A stretch of DNA of 45,828 bases from Bacteroidales bacterium (GTDB lineage: Bacteria > Bacteroidota > Bacteroidia > Bacteroidales > PUMT01). The translations under genes and the position numbers were made by a program. The stretch is from the NCBI GenBank assembly GCA_007132225.1, contig SLPB01000143.1, forward strand, positions 1-45,828. Direction: 5' to 3'. Shown here one piece after another: positions 15,351-23,153 of this stretch (positions are counted from its first letter, which is position 1; the number at the start of each line of letters is the position of its first letter). The notes under the pieces are model-generated. The model searched no databases. It saw only the letters and a list, made by a program, of their open reading frames with translations, and had not been told where the DNA came from.

Positions 15351-16865
15351 TTAGTTATCCTGATCCCATTCACATACAACCCTGAAACCAACTTCCCGGG
15401 TATCGGTGTACCACCAGATGCTTTTTGGTATCTGGGGATCTGTCATCTGCCATTGTTCGTGCCGGGTATGACTTCTGGCTGCAACCCTTACCTCACTGGC
15501 GTCAGAATTGAAAGATCCGCCCCTGATAACCCGTTCACGCCCGGAATCAGGACCTGTCGGATCAACAACAACACCTTCGGGATACATCGAATAGGTATCG
15601 GAGGCATACCAATCGCCTGTAAACTCATAAACATTTCCCAGTATATGTTCCAGTCCGAAAGGATTGGGCTGCACGGTTCCCGGTAGCTGTGTTCGCGCCA
15701 TGCTATTTTCATTATAGATGACATATGTATTTATAACAGCTGTATCCGGGCCAAAAATACGGTTCCACAATCGGTCCCGGCTGAATTTCCTTGGATCCCC
15801 GTCGAAAAAGTATGGTCCTGTTGTCCCCCCCCTTGCAGCATACTCCCACTCAGCTTCGGTGGGTAACCTGTAGGTTTTTCCGGTGATGGCCGACAACCAT
15901 TTACAATATGTATCCGCTGCATGCCAGGTCATAGTGATAGCAGGCCTTGCCCCCATTCCCCAGCCCTGGTCAGGCAGTCCCCATGGCGGAGTAGGGCCGG
16001 TAATAGCATCAACTTCACCAAGGTTGGTCGCATATACATTATCCTGCCTGCCTTCAGCTGCAGTCTGGTTATAGAATGCAAGAAACTCATCCCAGCTTAC
16101 TTCAAGTCGTCCCATAAAGAAGGGACTAATTTCCACATCCCTTACAGGCCCTTCATCTTCCTGCCGATATGGCTCGCCGGGGGGGCTGCCCATTTGGAAA
16201 ACTCCACCCTCTATGGCAACCATCTCAAAGCTTATTGCAGTCCCCGGAATCTTCTCGGTGAAATCTTCAAATTCTTTAACTGTTGAAGGTTCGGTAAATA
16301 TCTCCCTTTCAACATCCTGGTCAACTATAAACTGTACTCCTTCCTGCACCAGATCAGAATAGTGCCCTGTAAACATATGGCAATTGAGGCAGCTTAATTC
16401 ATCCTCATTCTGGCTGTAATAAAGATGTGCCTGCTGGCCATCAGAACTAAGTTGCATCGGAAACAGGTTCTGATGGCATTTGATGCAGGATTCATCATAT
16501 GTAAAACCTACCGCAGCCTCGACAGTACGTTTAGCTTCCCAGTTTACAGTCTCAATATCCGTGAATATCTGATGATATACAGAATGGGCACCGTGTTTTG
16601 CCTTAGCCAGCAAATAGTCAAGATTCCCTGGTGGGGGAAGATGGCATTCGGTACACTGAACATATATACCGGTCCTGTTATCATAATGAGCAGATTTCCT
16701 CCATGATTCCTCAGCATGGGGATGGGCATGGCAGGCATAACAGAACTCATTTGTTGAAGTATAACGTACAATACGGTCTCCCAGAAAAAGAAACAGGGCA
16801 GTAAGTACTGCCGTCACTAATACTAAGTACTTTCGACTGCGCTTATAAGACCGTCTCCTGACCAT
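15351..16865 (-). CDS. NapC/NirT-type tetraheme cytochrome c fused to a SUMF1-fold domain
   Basis: The 504-residue protein combines two families. Residues 1-35 form a basic start and one membrane anchor. Residues 36-170 carry four CxxCH heme sites (42-46, 71-75, 127-131, 159-163), with spacing and the FCYACHAHPHAEESW context of the NrfH/NapC quinol dehydrogenases. From about 210 to 500 lies a SUMF1/formylglycine-enzyme fold: MVAIEGGVFQMGSPPGEP, then YRLPTEAEWEYAARGG, GNVYEFTGDWY and the terminal VIRGGSF and EVGFRVVCEW. The paired catalytic cysteines of true formylglycine-generating enzymes are absent after RGGSF, so it is probably not a sulfatase-activating enzyme. It likely sits on the outer face of the inner membrane and takes electrons from the quinol pool. 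The acceptor is unknown; the Tat oxidoreductase downstream is a possible partner. Confidence 0.85.
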   Translation of the reverse strand: MVRRRSYKRSRKYLVLVTAVLTALFLFLGDRIVRYTSTNEFCYACHAHPHAEESWRKSAHYDNRTGIYVQCTECHLPPPGNLDYLLAKAKHGAHSVYHQIFTDIETVNWEAKRTVEAAVGFTYDESCIKCHQNLFPMQLSSDGQQAHLYYSQNEDELSCLNCHMFTGHYSDLVQEGVQFIVDQDVEREIFTEPSTVKEFEDFTEKIPGTAISFEMVAIEGGVFQMGSPPGEPYRQEDEGPVRDVEISPFFMGRLEVSWDEFLAFYNQTAAEGRQDNVYATNLGEVDAITGPTPPWGLPDQGWGMGARPAITMTWHAADTYCKWLSAITGKTYRLPTEAEWEYAARGGTTGPYFFDGDPRKFSRDRLWNRIFGPDTAVINTYVIYNENSMARTQLPGTVQPNPFGLEHILGNVYEFTGDWYASDTYSMYPEGVVVDPTGPDSGRERVIRGGSFNSDASEVRVAARSHTRHEQWQMTDPQIPKSIWWYTDTREVGFRVVCEWDQDN

Positions 16866-16889
16866 TAAAATAAATATTTAAATATTAAA

Positions 16890-16897
16890 CAAATATA
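16890..16897 (-). promoter_or_regulatory. Perfect -7 box upstream of the cytochrome-SUMF1 gene
   Basis: On the minus strand this reads TATATTTG, exactly TAnnTTTG, 24 nt before the start codon at 16865. It lies downstream of the preceding gene's terminator, so the cytochrome gene probably starts its own transcript. The -33 region is T-rich but has no exact TTTG. Confidence 0.45.
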
Positions 16898-16994
16898 TGA
16901 ATTTTGCACCTTAATAAAATTGTAAAATGAACTTCCATTAGCATGAAAAATCGACGAAGTCAAATTTTTTCAGTACAATTTACATAGAGCGGAC

Positions 16995-17020
16995 AAAAAA
17001 GCTTTATTATATAGTAAAGC
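16995..17020 (-). terminator. Intrinsic terminator downstream of the acyltransferase gene
   Basis: On the minus strand a GCTTTA/TAAAGC stem (17015-17020 with 17001-17006, 8-nt loop) is followed at once by six T (17000-16995). It lies about 170 nt past the acyltransferase stop. Confidence 0.55.
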
Positions 17021-17187
17021 GATTCATCCTGTAAGTCAGAATTTTATTGATTTCGTAAACAAAAATTCAACTTTTTGCAATATATATTAAATACCGGGAT
17101 AAAAATGACTTGAAATAATATCCCGTATTATAAAAAAGTGATGGCAATAATAATCATTTTCCTGATAAAACCCGAATGTACCGGTAA

Positions 17188-18552
17188 TTATTTTAGCCTC
17201 GATTCTGCCATGCTGCAAACAGGTTCAAGTCCTTCAATAATCTTAGAATTGAGATCTGCAATCACCATGGCAACACTTTTATTTTCCCGGCACAACCACC
17301 TGAAACGAAAAACATCTCGCTGTTTTCGGGAGTCCCGGTAACAGTAATGAGCTGCAAAACCCAGCGGAAGAATCATAACAATAATAATTGCTGCCAGGGC
17401 CGTTGAAAAATATGTAAAAAACAACACCGCCAGGACAAAATAATTCAAAGGTATCAGCAAAAGACCAAGAGCAAATTTATATGAGCTTAAAAACTGTGAA
17501 TCCTTCAGCTTTTTAAGTGCCATATGAATAATTAACAGGGGTAAAATATGAAACAGAAACCCGGCCAAAAACATAGGGAAACAAATGATTCTTTTAAGAA
17601 TTGAAAAGAAAGAGAGGGGGTTTGGCTTATTATCTATTGAATCCAAAGGAATGTTATAAGTCTCCAAAACCCCTGCAAGCATAGTGCTTTTTGATCTCAG
17701 TTCACCTGCCTTGTCCGGGTTGTTTTCAAAATAATCATATATAGCCCTGCATAACACCCTTGACACGGTAAATTTATTGATTGAATTATCGTATCCCGGC
17801 AACCTTTTTTCAAGCATGACCTTACTGCCGATATCCAGTAAGAGCTTATCCTGCTTATAATGACTTTCATCTTTTATATCTATCATCAAACTTTTCAGTG
17901 AACCAGCCAGGTCCTGTTTCATTTTATTTATTGCCTTTTGGGAATGTTTTGAATACAGATCAAAATATTCTGAAACGATAATGGGTTCGCCGTAATTTAC
18001 TGCAAGCTCTCCAAATATCCCGTGAGTGTTACTGTAATCGAGGCCGACAGGAATAATTTTAATCCCCAATTTATTATCATACGACTTTTCAGCCCTTAGG
18101 GCAATCCTGAAAACACCCTTCTTCAATACCCGTAAACGTTTCTTGTCATCCTGATTCCCTTCAGGCATGATTCCAATGCATCCCCCTGCGGCCAGGATTT
18201 TTGATGTTTTTTCAAAAGTATCTTCATTTTGCCCCATACTATCAACTCCATCTTTAAAACGGTAGACAGGCATTATCTTGAAAAACTTCATAATCCTGGC
18301 AATCAAGGGTCTTCTAAACAAATCTGCCCTGGCAAGAAACACTAACTGGAATTTAGAGGTCATTAAAACAGCAAGAGCATCCATAAGGGCATTTTGATGG
18401 TTGGCAGCAAAAATAAGTGGGCCCTCCTGGGGAATGTTTGTCTGTCCGGACAGATAAATTCTTCGATAAAAAAAATAAAATGCTATTTTAGCGATTAATT
18501 TTACTATAGCATATTTTCCGGACCAACGGCCCATTTTGCTGTCAGGATCCAT
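17188..18552 (-). CDS. PlsC-type glycerophospholipid acyltransferase
   Basis: The membrane protein of 454 residues belongs to the 1-acylglycerol-3-phosphate acyltransferase family. The catalytic block is NHQNALMD (His52 and Asp58). The spacing is HX5D rather than the textbook HX4D, as in related Bacteroidota proteins of the NHPNSFLD type. The substrate-binding block is MPEGNQDDKKR. Two to four membrane segments lie in the C-terminal third (about 315-395), longer than plain PlsC. The open frame can be extended to 18615, but that stretch covers a terminator-like hairpin (18572-18589), so a start at ATG 18552 (MDPDSKMGRW) or 18534 is preferred. It may acylate lysophosphatidate or an unusual lipid such as an ornithine lipid. 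Neighbours do not settle this. Confidence 0.82.
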   Translation of the reverse strand: MDPDSKMGRWSGKYAIVKLIAKIAFYFFYRRIYLSGQTNIPQEGPLIFAANHQNALMDALAVLMTSKFQLVFLARADLFRRPLIARIMKFFKIMPVYRFKDGVDSMGQNEDTFEKTSKILAAGGCIGIMPEGNQDDKKRLRVLKKGVFRIALRAEKSYDNKLGIKIIPVGLDYSNTHGIFGELAVNYGEPIIVSEYFDLYSKHSQKAINKMKQDLAGSLKSLMIDIKDESHYKQDKLLLDIGSKVMLEKRLPGYDNSINKFTVSRVLCRAIYDYFENNPDKAGELRSKSTMLAGVLETYNIPLDSIDNKPNPLSFFSILKRIICFPMFLAGFLFHILPLLIIHMALKKLKDSQFLSSYKFALGLLLIPLNYFVLAVLFFTYFSTALAAIIIVMILPLGFAAHYCYRDSRKQRDVFRFRWLCRENKSVAMVIADLNSKIIEGLEPVCSMAESRLK

Positions 18553-18562
18553 AATCATCAAT

Positions 18563-18589
18563 AAATTAAAACCCGGCATCAACACCGGG
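18563..18589 (-). terminator. Terminator-like hairpin in the acyltransferase leader
   Basis: On the minus strand CCCGG (18589-18585) and CCGGG (18576-18572) pair around 8 nt and are followed by TTTTAATTT. No minus-strand gene lies immediately upstream, so this could attenuate the acyltransferase leader transcript rather than end another gene. Confidence 0.3.
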
Positions 18590-18780
18590 CTAATAGTCAA
18601 TCCCTTTAGGGGCAAGTTGAAGCAGCAAGATAATTATTAATTATAAAATAGCAATTATTTATTTTAATGCACAACAATGAAAAATTGATGCCATAAAATA
18701 TAAAATTATTAGTTTTACACTGTTCCAGGATCGCTAATTCCTGGTGGTGTATAAAAAATTACATTTATAAATCCTTGCCA

Positions 18781-19296
18781 ATGAAAGATTTATTTTCACC
18801 GGTTATTGTTAAATCTCTTACCAGAAATATTTTTTCATTGCTTGACGATGAGTGGATGTTAATCACAGCAGGGGATATCAAGTACTTTAACACTATGACA
18901 GCCAGCTGGGGAGGATTTGGAATTTTATGGAATAAGCCGGTCGCCTTTATATTTATAAGGCCCCAAAGGTACACACTGGGTTTTGTCGATAACAGAGATT
19001 ATTTCACACTCTCTTTTTTTAATGAACAGTTCAGGGATATTCTCAACTTCTGCGGGTCCAGATCAGGGAAGGAGGTGGATAAAATAGCTGAGACAGGCCT
19101 TAAACCAGTGGAAACAGATAACGGGGGTGTTTTCTTTGAACAGGCATCATTGATGATGGAATGCCGCAAGCTCTACACAGACAATATCAAGCCGGAAAAT
19201 TTCAGCACAAATGAAATAGATAAGAAGATATATAAGAATAAAGATTATCACTATATGTTTGTAGCTGAGATTACCAAATGTTTAAAAAGAAACTGA
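18781..19296 (+). CDS. Flavin reductase-like FMN-binding protein
   Basis: The 171-residue protein resembles the flavin reductase/flavoredoxin family with a split-barrel FMN-binding fold. Visible landmarks are WMLITAGDIKYFNTMTASWG (about 24-43), in which the family's TAxS segment contacts flavin, FIFIRPQRYT (about 56-65) and YFTLSFF (about 74-80). The latter is followed by the Cys-containing ILNFCGSRSGKEVDK. It is probably cytoplasmic, as no signal peptide is seen. The frame also has a TTG at 18775; the ATG at 18781 is the natural start. It reads divergently from the acyltransferase and is alone on its strand. Its electron partner is not identifiable. Confidence 0.82.
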   Translation: MKDLFSPVIVKSLTRNIFSLLDDEWMLITAGDIKYFNTMTASWGGFGILWNKPVAFIFIRPQRYTLGFVDNRDYFTLSFFNEQFRDILNFCGSRSGKEVDKIAETGLKPVETDNGGVFFEQASLMMECRKLYTDNIKPENFSTNEIDKKIYKNKDYHYMFVAEITKCLKRN

Positions 19297-19415
19297 ATTT
19301 TTGCACTTTACCCTGTTACAATAAGATAAATATCAGCTTACATATAACCTGAGCAATTCACAATTAAGTCCGTTTACCTGTTCCCGGCAAGCAATATATT
19401 AACAAATTGTATATT

Positions 19416-20525
19416 ATGAACAAGATCAGATACACACTCCCATTATTATTCTTCACCCTGACAATGTGCACATTTCAGGCTTATTCAGCCGGCAATTATT
19501 TTTCAGTATTTTCCGGATCAGGAATGATGCATGCCAGAGATACTATCACATTAAATGATACCATTTCAAGGAAAACTGGCATAGAATTATCAGATACACT
19601 TATGCTGAATGATACCATAGCCATAAGCGACACCATCCCAGAGGCTGCAAGGGATGAAATAATTGAAAAAGAAGCTATTGAAGAAGTTATTGATGAGCAT
19701 GTCGAAGAAAAACCGGTACCTTCAAACTGGACAACCGGTGGTCAGACCTCAGTTACTTTTTCACAAATTTCCCTCTCAAACTGGACCGGTGGGGGACAAA
19801 ACTCTGCTTCGTTTTCCTCTTATTTCAACACCTTTTTAAAATATGATTCACCTGATGGAAGGTTTAATTGGGAAAACACCCTGGATATTGGCTATGGATT
19901 AGTTAACCAGGAACACAGAAGGACGGTCAAGAGTGATGACAAGTTTGATTTCTCAACAAAAGTGGACCTAGAAGCTTCTGAATCATGGTCCTACAGCTCA
20001 TTGATCAATTTCCGGACTCAAATGGCACCCGGATACAAATCTCCCGGTGATACCCTTAAAATATCGAATTTAATGGCCCCTGCATTTTTAAACATTTCCG
20101 TAGGTATGGACCACAAGTTCGATGATAATATCAGTTTTTATATTTCGCCTGTTGCCGGCAGGGTGATCTATGTATTGGATAGCGAGCTCTCAGAGAGAGG
20201 AGCATTTGGAGTAGAGCCGGGGGAAACAAAAAGATATGAGTTTGGTGGTTTTATTAGAATAAGGTTCCAGGCAACATTGATGGAAAATATCTCGGTTAAC
20301 TCCAGGCTTGAATTATTCTCAAATTATCTCGATAAACCACAAAATCTTAACGTCAACTCAGATACGAGAATAAATATGCAAATAAACGATCATATTTCAG
20401 CCAACCTGGTACTGCACATGATATATAATGAAAAAAGCAAAATCAAGCTTGAAGACGGAACCGAAATAGGTCCCCGGCTGGAAATAAAACAGGTGTTTGG
20501 ACTTGGGATTTCATACAGATTTTAA
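19416..20525 (+). CDS. DUF3078 family outer membrane protein
   Basis: The 369-residue protein starts with a signal peptide (MNKIRYTLPLLFF to about residue 24, after YSA). A Thr/Asp-rich linker follows with repeated LNDT/SDT steps (about residues 40-75), then an acidic stretch. From about 105 the typical DUF3078 opening appears, NWTTGGQTSVTFSQISLSNW. Alternating beta strands run to the terminal FGLGISYRF, ending in an aromatic residue like an outer membrane beta-barrel. The function of DUF3078 proteins is not known. The frame could start at TTG 19407, but ATG 19416 gives the cleaner signal. It is convergent with the DUF4924 gene. Confidence 0.82.
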   Translation: MNKIRYTLPLLFFTLTMCTFQAYSAGNYFSVFSGSGMMHARDTITLNDTISRKTGIELSDTLMLNDTIAISDTIPEAARDEIIEKEAIEEVIDEHVEEKPVPSNWTTGGQTSVTFSQISLSNWTGGGQNSASFSSYFNTFLKYDSPDGRFNWENTLDIGYGLVNQEHRRTVKSDDKFDFSTKVDLEASESWSYSSLINFRTQMAPGYKSPGDTLKISNLMAPAFLNISVGMDHKFDDNISFYISPVAGRVIYVLDSELSERGAFGVEPGETKRYEFGGFIRIRFQATLMENISVNSRLELFSNYLDKPQNLNVNSDTRINMQINDHISANLVLHMIYNEKSKIKLEDGTEIGPRLEIKQVFGLGISYRF

Positions 20526-20567
20526 TCCCCTGCGCAAACAAATTTCTTAAAACGTTGGTGACCCGGC

Positions 20568-20584
20568 AAAAAAGCATACTGCTT
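20568..20584 (-). terminator. Candidate terminator after the DUF4924 gene
   Basis: On the minus strand AAGCA (20584-20580) pairs with TGCTT (20576-20572) across a 3-nt loop and runs into a six-T tract (20573-20568). It lies about 50 nt after the DUF4924 stop at 20635. The stem is short. Confidence 0.4.
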
Positions 20585-20634
20585 CATCATCATATCACCC
20601 CCGAATATCCTTGTTCAGGAAATCCTGCCCGTGC

Positions 20635-21171
20635 TTACTGTTTTGCCTCCTCGAAGGCCCTGAACTTTGAACTCAGCAGTGCCAGAAACCGGATAAACAT
20701 ATTGATGGCTTCTTTGGTTTCCGGACCTATGGGATCTTTTTTTAATCGCATCATCATGTAGATATAAACGGCATTCAGGCAGATCTCTATTTCATTGTCA
20801 CAACTCCACGCCTGTTTTACGTTCATTTCACGGATAAGAGGAAGAACCTGCAAATACATCTTTTGGTAATTCAATTCTCCGGGTTCCTGAAGCAAAAACA
20901 GATGATGTTTATAAAGATCAAGAATATTGTTCTTTATAAACTGGACATGGCCGGAGCGCTCAACTTTCTCATTCTTCATGTGACTGGCAATATTATCATA
21001 CCAATTAAGCATCTCCAGCTTAACATCCTCAGGCTGATCATATTTCCGGATCAATTCCCGGTCCAGTCTCTCCATATCAAAATCAAAAGCCCTGATTGTG
21101 TCTTCAATCTGCCACATGTATAAAATATACTCGGCCATATTGGTCTTTCTTTTCTCCCTGGATATAAGCAT
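20635..21171 (-). CDS. DUF4924 family protein
   Basis: The 178-residue, mostly helical cytoplasmic protein is found across Bacteroidota and has no assigned function. The opening MLISREKRKTNMAEYILYMW matches the family's N-terminal pattern, which supports the ATG at 21171 over the internal Met at 21138. The rest is amphipathic helix without catalytic motifs or membrane segments. It is the last gene of the minus-strand run pth, hslR-like, DUF4924 and lies 22 nt after the RNA-binding S4 gene. The company of translation genes hints at a role near ribosomes, but this is only context. Confidence 0.78.
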   Translation of the reverse strand: MLISREKRKTNMAEYILYMWQIEDTIRAFDFDMERLDRELIRKYDQPEDVKLEMLNWYDNIASHMKNEKVERSGHVQFIKNNILDLYKHHLFLLQEPGELNYQKMYLQVLPLIREMNVKQAWSCDNEIEICLNAVYIYMMMRLKKDPIGPETKEAINMFIRFLALLSSKFRAFEEAKQ

Positions 21172-21193
21172 AGGTTTAAGCTTTCAAAGATTT

Positions 21194-21592
21194 CTAACCA
21201 TTATTCCTTATCTTATCAATGATTCTCCTCTCCTTTTTGGTGGGGCGCCCCGAACCCTGGTCACGTCTTGAAAACACAACAAGGTTATTATGAAGTGATT
21301 TGTCTCTTTCTGCTTCCGGTGTAAGGTCTTCCAGGTAGTGATCAACCATTTTGGCAGGCTGACGCTTATCAACAAGGCCCTTTACCCGGTAAGTGAAGAG
21401 CGCAGGGGTACGTCTGAACTTAATAATGTCACCGGCTTTCACCACCCTTGATGGTTTAACCGGCATATCATCAATGGTTATCCTTCCTTTTCTGCAGGCT
21501 TCAGACGACAAGCTCCGGGTTTTAAATAATCTCACAGCCCAAAGCCATTTATCAATCCTTATTTCAGACAGATCACAAATTTCCTTTTTCAT
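21194..21592 (-). CDS. S4-domain RNA-binding protein, Hsp15 family
   Basis: The 132-residue basic protein carries an S4 RNA-binding domain at residues 11-75 (RIDKWLWAVRLFKTRSLSSE, then GRITIDDMPVKPSRVVKAGD). A Lys/Arg-rich tail follows (GRPTKKERRIIDKIR). In E. coli Hsp15 binds 50S subunits carrying a stalled peptidyl-tRNA and helps rescue them. That would fit its place next to peptidyl-tRNA hydrolase, 69 nt upstream on the same strand. Length is typical. The symbol hslR would be reasonable, but heat regulation is not visible here. Confidence 0.9.
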   Translation of the reverse strand: MKKEICDLSEIRIDKWLWAVRLFKTRSLSSEACRKGRITIDDMPVKPSRVVKAGDIIKFRRTPALFTYRVKGLVDKRQPAKMVDHYLEDLTPEAERDKSLHNNLVVFSRRDQGSGRPTKKERRIIDKIRNNG

Positions 21593-21661
21593 GGCTGTTC
21601 AAATTAATCCGAACAGGAATAATAAAGCAAAAACTTATTGATATTCCTGATGCAATATTTT

Positions 21662-22225
21662 CTATTTATTATTATAAAGATTCATTGTTCTCCCAATGCC
21701 TGCAGTTACAAAACTTTGAATTGCGGCAATAACTTTATCTATTCTCTCTGGTAAAACAAGTTTCTCCTCCCTTGTTAATTCACCTAAAACATAATCAACC
21801 TGTCCCCCCTTGCCGTAATCTCCCCCGATACCAAAACGAAGGCGGGGGTAATCCTGCCGCCCGAGTACCTGGTTGATATTAAACAGACCATTATGACCGC
21901 CGTCGCTCCCTTTTGACCTGATTCTGATAGTCCCAAAAGGAAGAGCAAGATCATCTACTATTACAAACAAGTTTCCCAGGGGGATCTTCTCTTTCTGGAG
22001 CCAGTAATTAACAGCACGACCGCTAAGGTTCATGTAAGTTGTTGGTTTAAGCAAAATACAACTGCGGGCGCGATAACGGTAATTTGCGACAAAACCATAT
22101 CGCTTGTCCTGAAAAGAAATATTGGATGCAACTGCCATTGCATCCAATACCATATATCCAATATTATGCCGGGTGTTGGTGTATTTTTCACCAAAATTTC
22201 CAAGTCCGGCGATCAGGTACTTCAT
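21662..22225 (-). CDS. pth: Peptidyl-tRNA hydrolase
   Basis: The 187-residue enzyme frees tRNA from dropped peptidyl-tRNA. It shows the bacterial Pth signature: LIAGLGNFGEKYTNTRHNIG with the catalytic His20, TYMNLSGRAV (substrate-binding Asn), IVVDDLALPFGTIRIR with the catalytic Asp, and GSDGGHNGL. The frame extends to a TTG at 22234, but ATG 22225 gives the standard MKYLIAGLGN start. It follows rplY by 163 nt. The rplY-pth pairing is common in bacteria and couples two translation functions. Confidence 0.95.
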   Translation of the reverse strand: MKYLIAGLGNFGEKYTNTRHNIGYMVLDAMAVASNISFQDKRYGFVANYRYRARSCILLKPTTYMNLSGRAVNYWLQKEKIPLGNLFVIVDDLALPFGTIRIRSKGSDGGHNGLFNINQVLGRQDYPRLRFGIGGDYGKGGQVDYVLGELTREEKLVLPERIDKVIAAIQSFVTAGIGRTMNLYNNK

Positions 22226-22388
22226 CCGAACCAATCAGATTTAGAGAATTAATCATTAACTATAGTCCTGCCTGCTCCCTTTTCACAACTATCCCAGTGG
22301 TGCGAAATGAACAGACTATTCAAAGTCAGACGCAATTTTTTTCCCGGCCTTTGCCCCTGTTGGGGAAAAGTGAACCAGGATAATACAA

Positions 22389-23048
22389 TTACTGGGTATC
22401 CTTTTCTCCTTCTTCAGCAGCTGGTGCATCTACGCCTTTGGCTTCTTCTCCCTCCTTCTCAGCGCCTTCAGCTTCTTCCTCGTCTTCAGGCAATACACCA
22501 CGTGCAGCCCTTGTTAGCTTGACAGATGCAATCACCAGGTTAGGCGAATCAAGCAGTTGTATATTAGGAAAATCCAACTCCCCAACCTTGATTGATTTTC
22601 CAAGTCCGAGCCCGCTGATATCTATCTCCAGAATATCCGGCATATCGCCAGGTAAAGCACGTGACCTGAGTCTTCTTGTTTCAAGAGCAAGCTTACCCCC
22701 CTGTTTGATGCCTTCAGGAACACCATTAAGCTGAACAGGTATATCAATGGACACGGGTTTATCCTCGAAAACCTGGTAAAAATCCATGTGCAATATTCTA
22801 TCCGTTACCGGGTGGAAATGAATATCATGTAACACTGCATCATATTTTTTATCTTCAATGATAATCTTAACCAGATATACATTGGGCGAGTAAACAAGGT
22901 GCCTGAAATCATTTTCGGGAGCAAAAAAATGAATATTTTCACCTCCCCCGTATAAAACACAGGGAACATTACCCTGATTTCTCAGCTTCCTTGAATCTTT
23001 CTTGCCAACCGCTTCACGCTGGCTGCATTTAACTTCTAACAACTTCAT
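22389..23048 (-). CDS. rplY: Ribosomal protein bL25, CTC-type with acidic tail
   Basis: The 219-residue protein is the long (CTC/TL5) form of bL25, which binds 5S rRNA in the large subunit. The L25 beta-barrel spans about residues 3-92 (SQREAVGKKDSRKLRNQG, VPCVLYGG, LHDIHFHPVTDRILHMDFYQ). The beta-type C-terminal domain runs from about 95 to 185. The last 35 residues are an acidic Glu/Ala-rich tail. A TTG at 23051 extends the frame by one codon; ATG 23048 is the start. It has its own promoter candidate and a perfect leader hairpin, and is followed by pth. Confidence 0.94.
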   Translation of the reverse strand: MKLLEVKCSQREAVGKKDSRKLRNQGNVPCVLYGGGENIHFFAPENDFRHLVYSPNVYLVKIIIEDKKYDAVLHDIHFHPVTDRILHMDFYQVFEDKPVSIDIPVQLNGVPEGIKQGGKLALETRRLRSRALPGDMPDILEIDISGLGLGKSIKVGELDFPNIQLLDSPNLVIASVKLTRAARGVLPEDEEEAEGAEKEGEEAKGVDAPAAEEGEKDTQ

Positions 23049-23084
23049 CAATACAAATTTAACAATTAATAATGGGTGCTACTT

Positions 23085-23104
23085 AGTTTTGGAGTACCAA
23101 AACT
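23085..23104 (-). promoter_or_regulatory. Perfect hairpin in the rplY leader
   Basis: An 8-bp perfect stem (AGTTTTGG with CCAAAACT) closes a 4-nt loop, 37 nt before the rplY start and downstream of its promoter candidate. No T tract follows on either strand, so it is not a simple terminator. It could be an RNA element for ribosomal protein feedback, or it may merely stabilise the message. Confidence 0.4.
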
Positions 23105-23137
23105 CCATCACACCATTGGCTGTAAATTTTTGAGGTG

Positions 23138-23145
23138 CAAATATA
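23138..23145 (-). promoter_or_regulatory. Perfect -7 box for rplY
   Basis: On the minus strand this reads TATATTTG, exactly TAnnTTTG, just beyond the prs stop codon (23154) and about 90 nt before the rplY start. A TTG lies 13 nt upstream, closer than the usual -33 spacing. Confidence 0.45.
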
Positions 23146-23153
23146 CTAAATTA

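Larger units (their letters stand above)
16866..17187. other. Intergenic region between acyltransferase and cytochrome-SUMF1 genes
   Basis: These 322 nt hold no convincing reading frame. They contain the terminator of the acyltransferase gene (16995-17020), the promoter candidate of the cytochrome gene (16890-16897) and a small perfect hairpin ATAATA-TCCCG-TATTAT (17115-17131). Confidence 0.5.
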
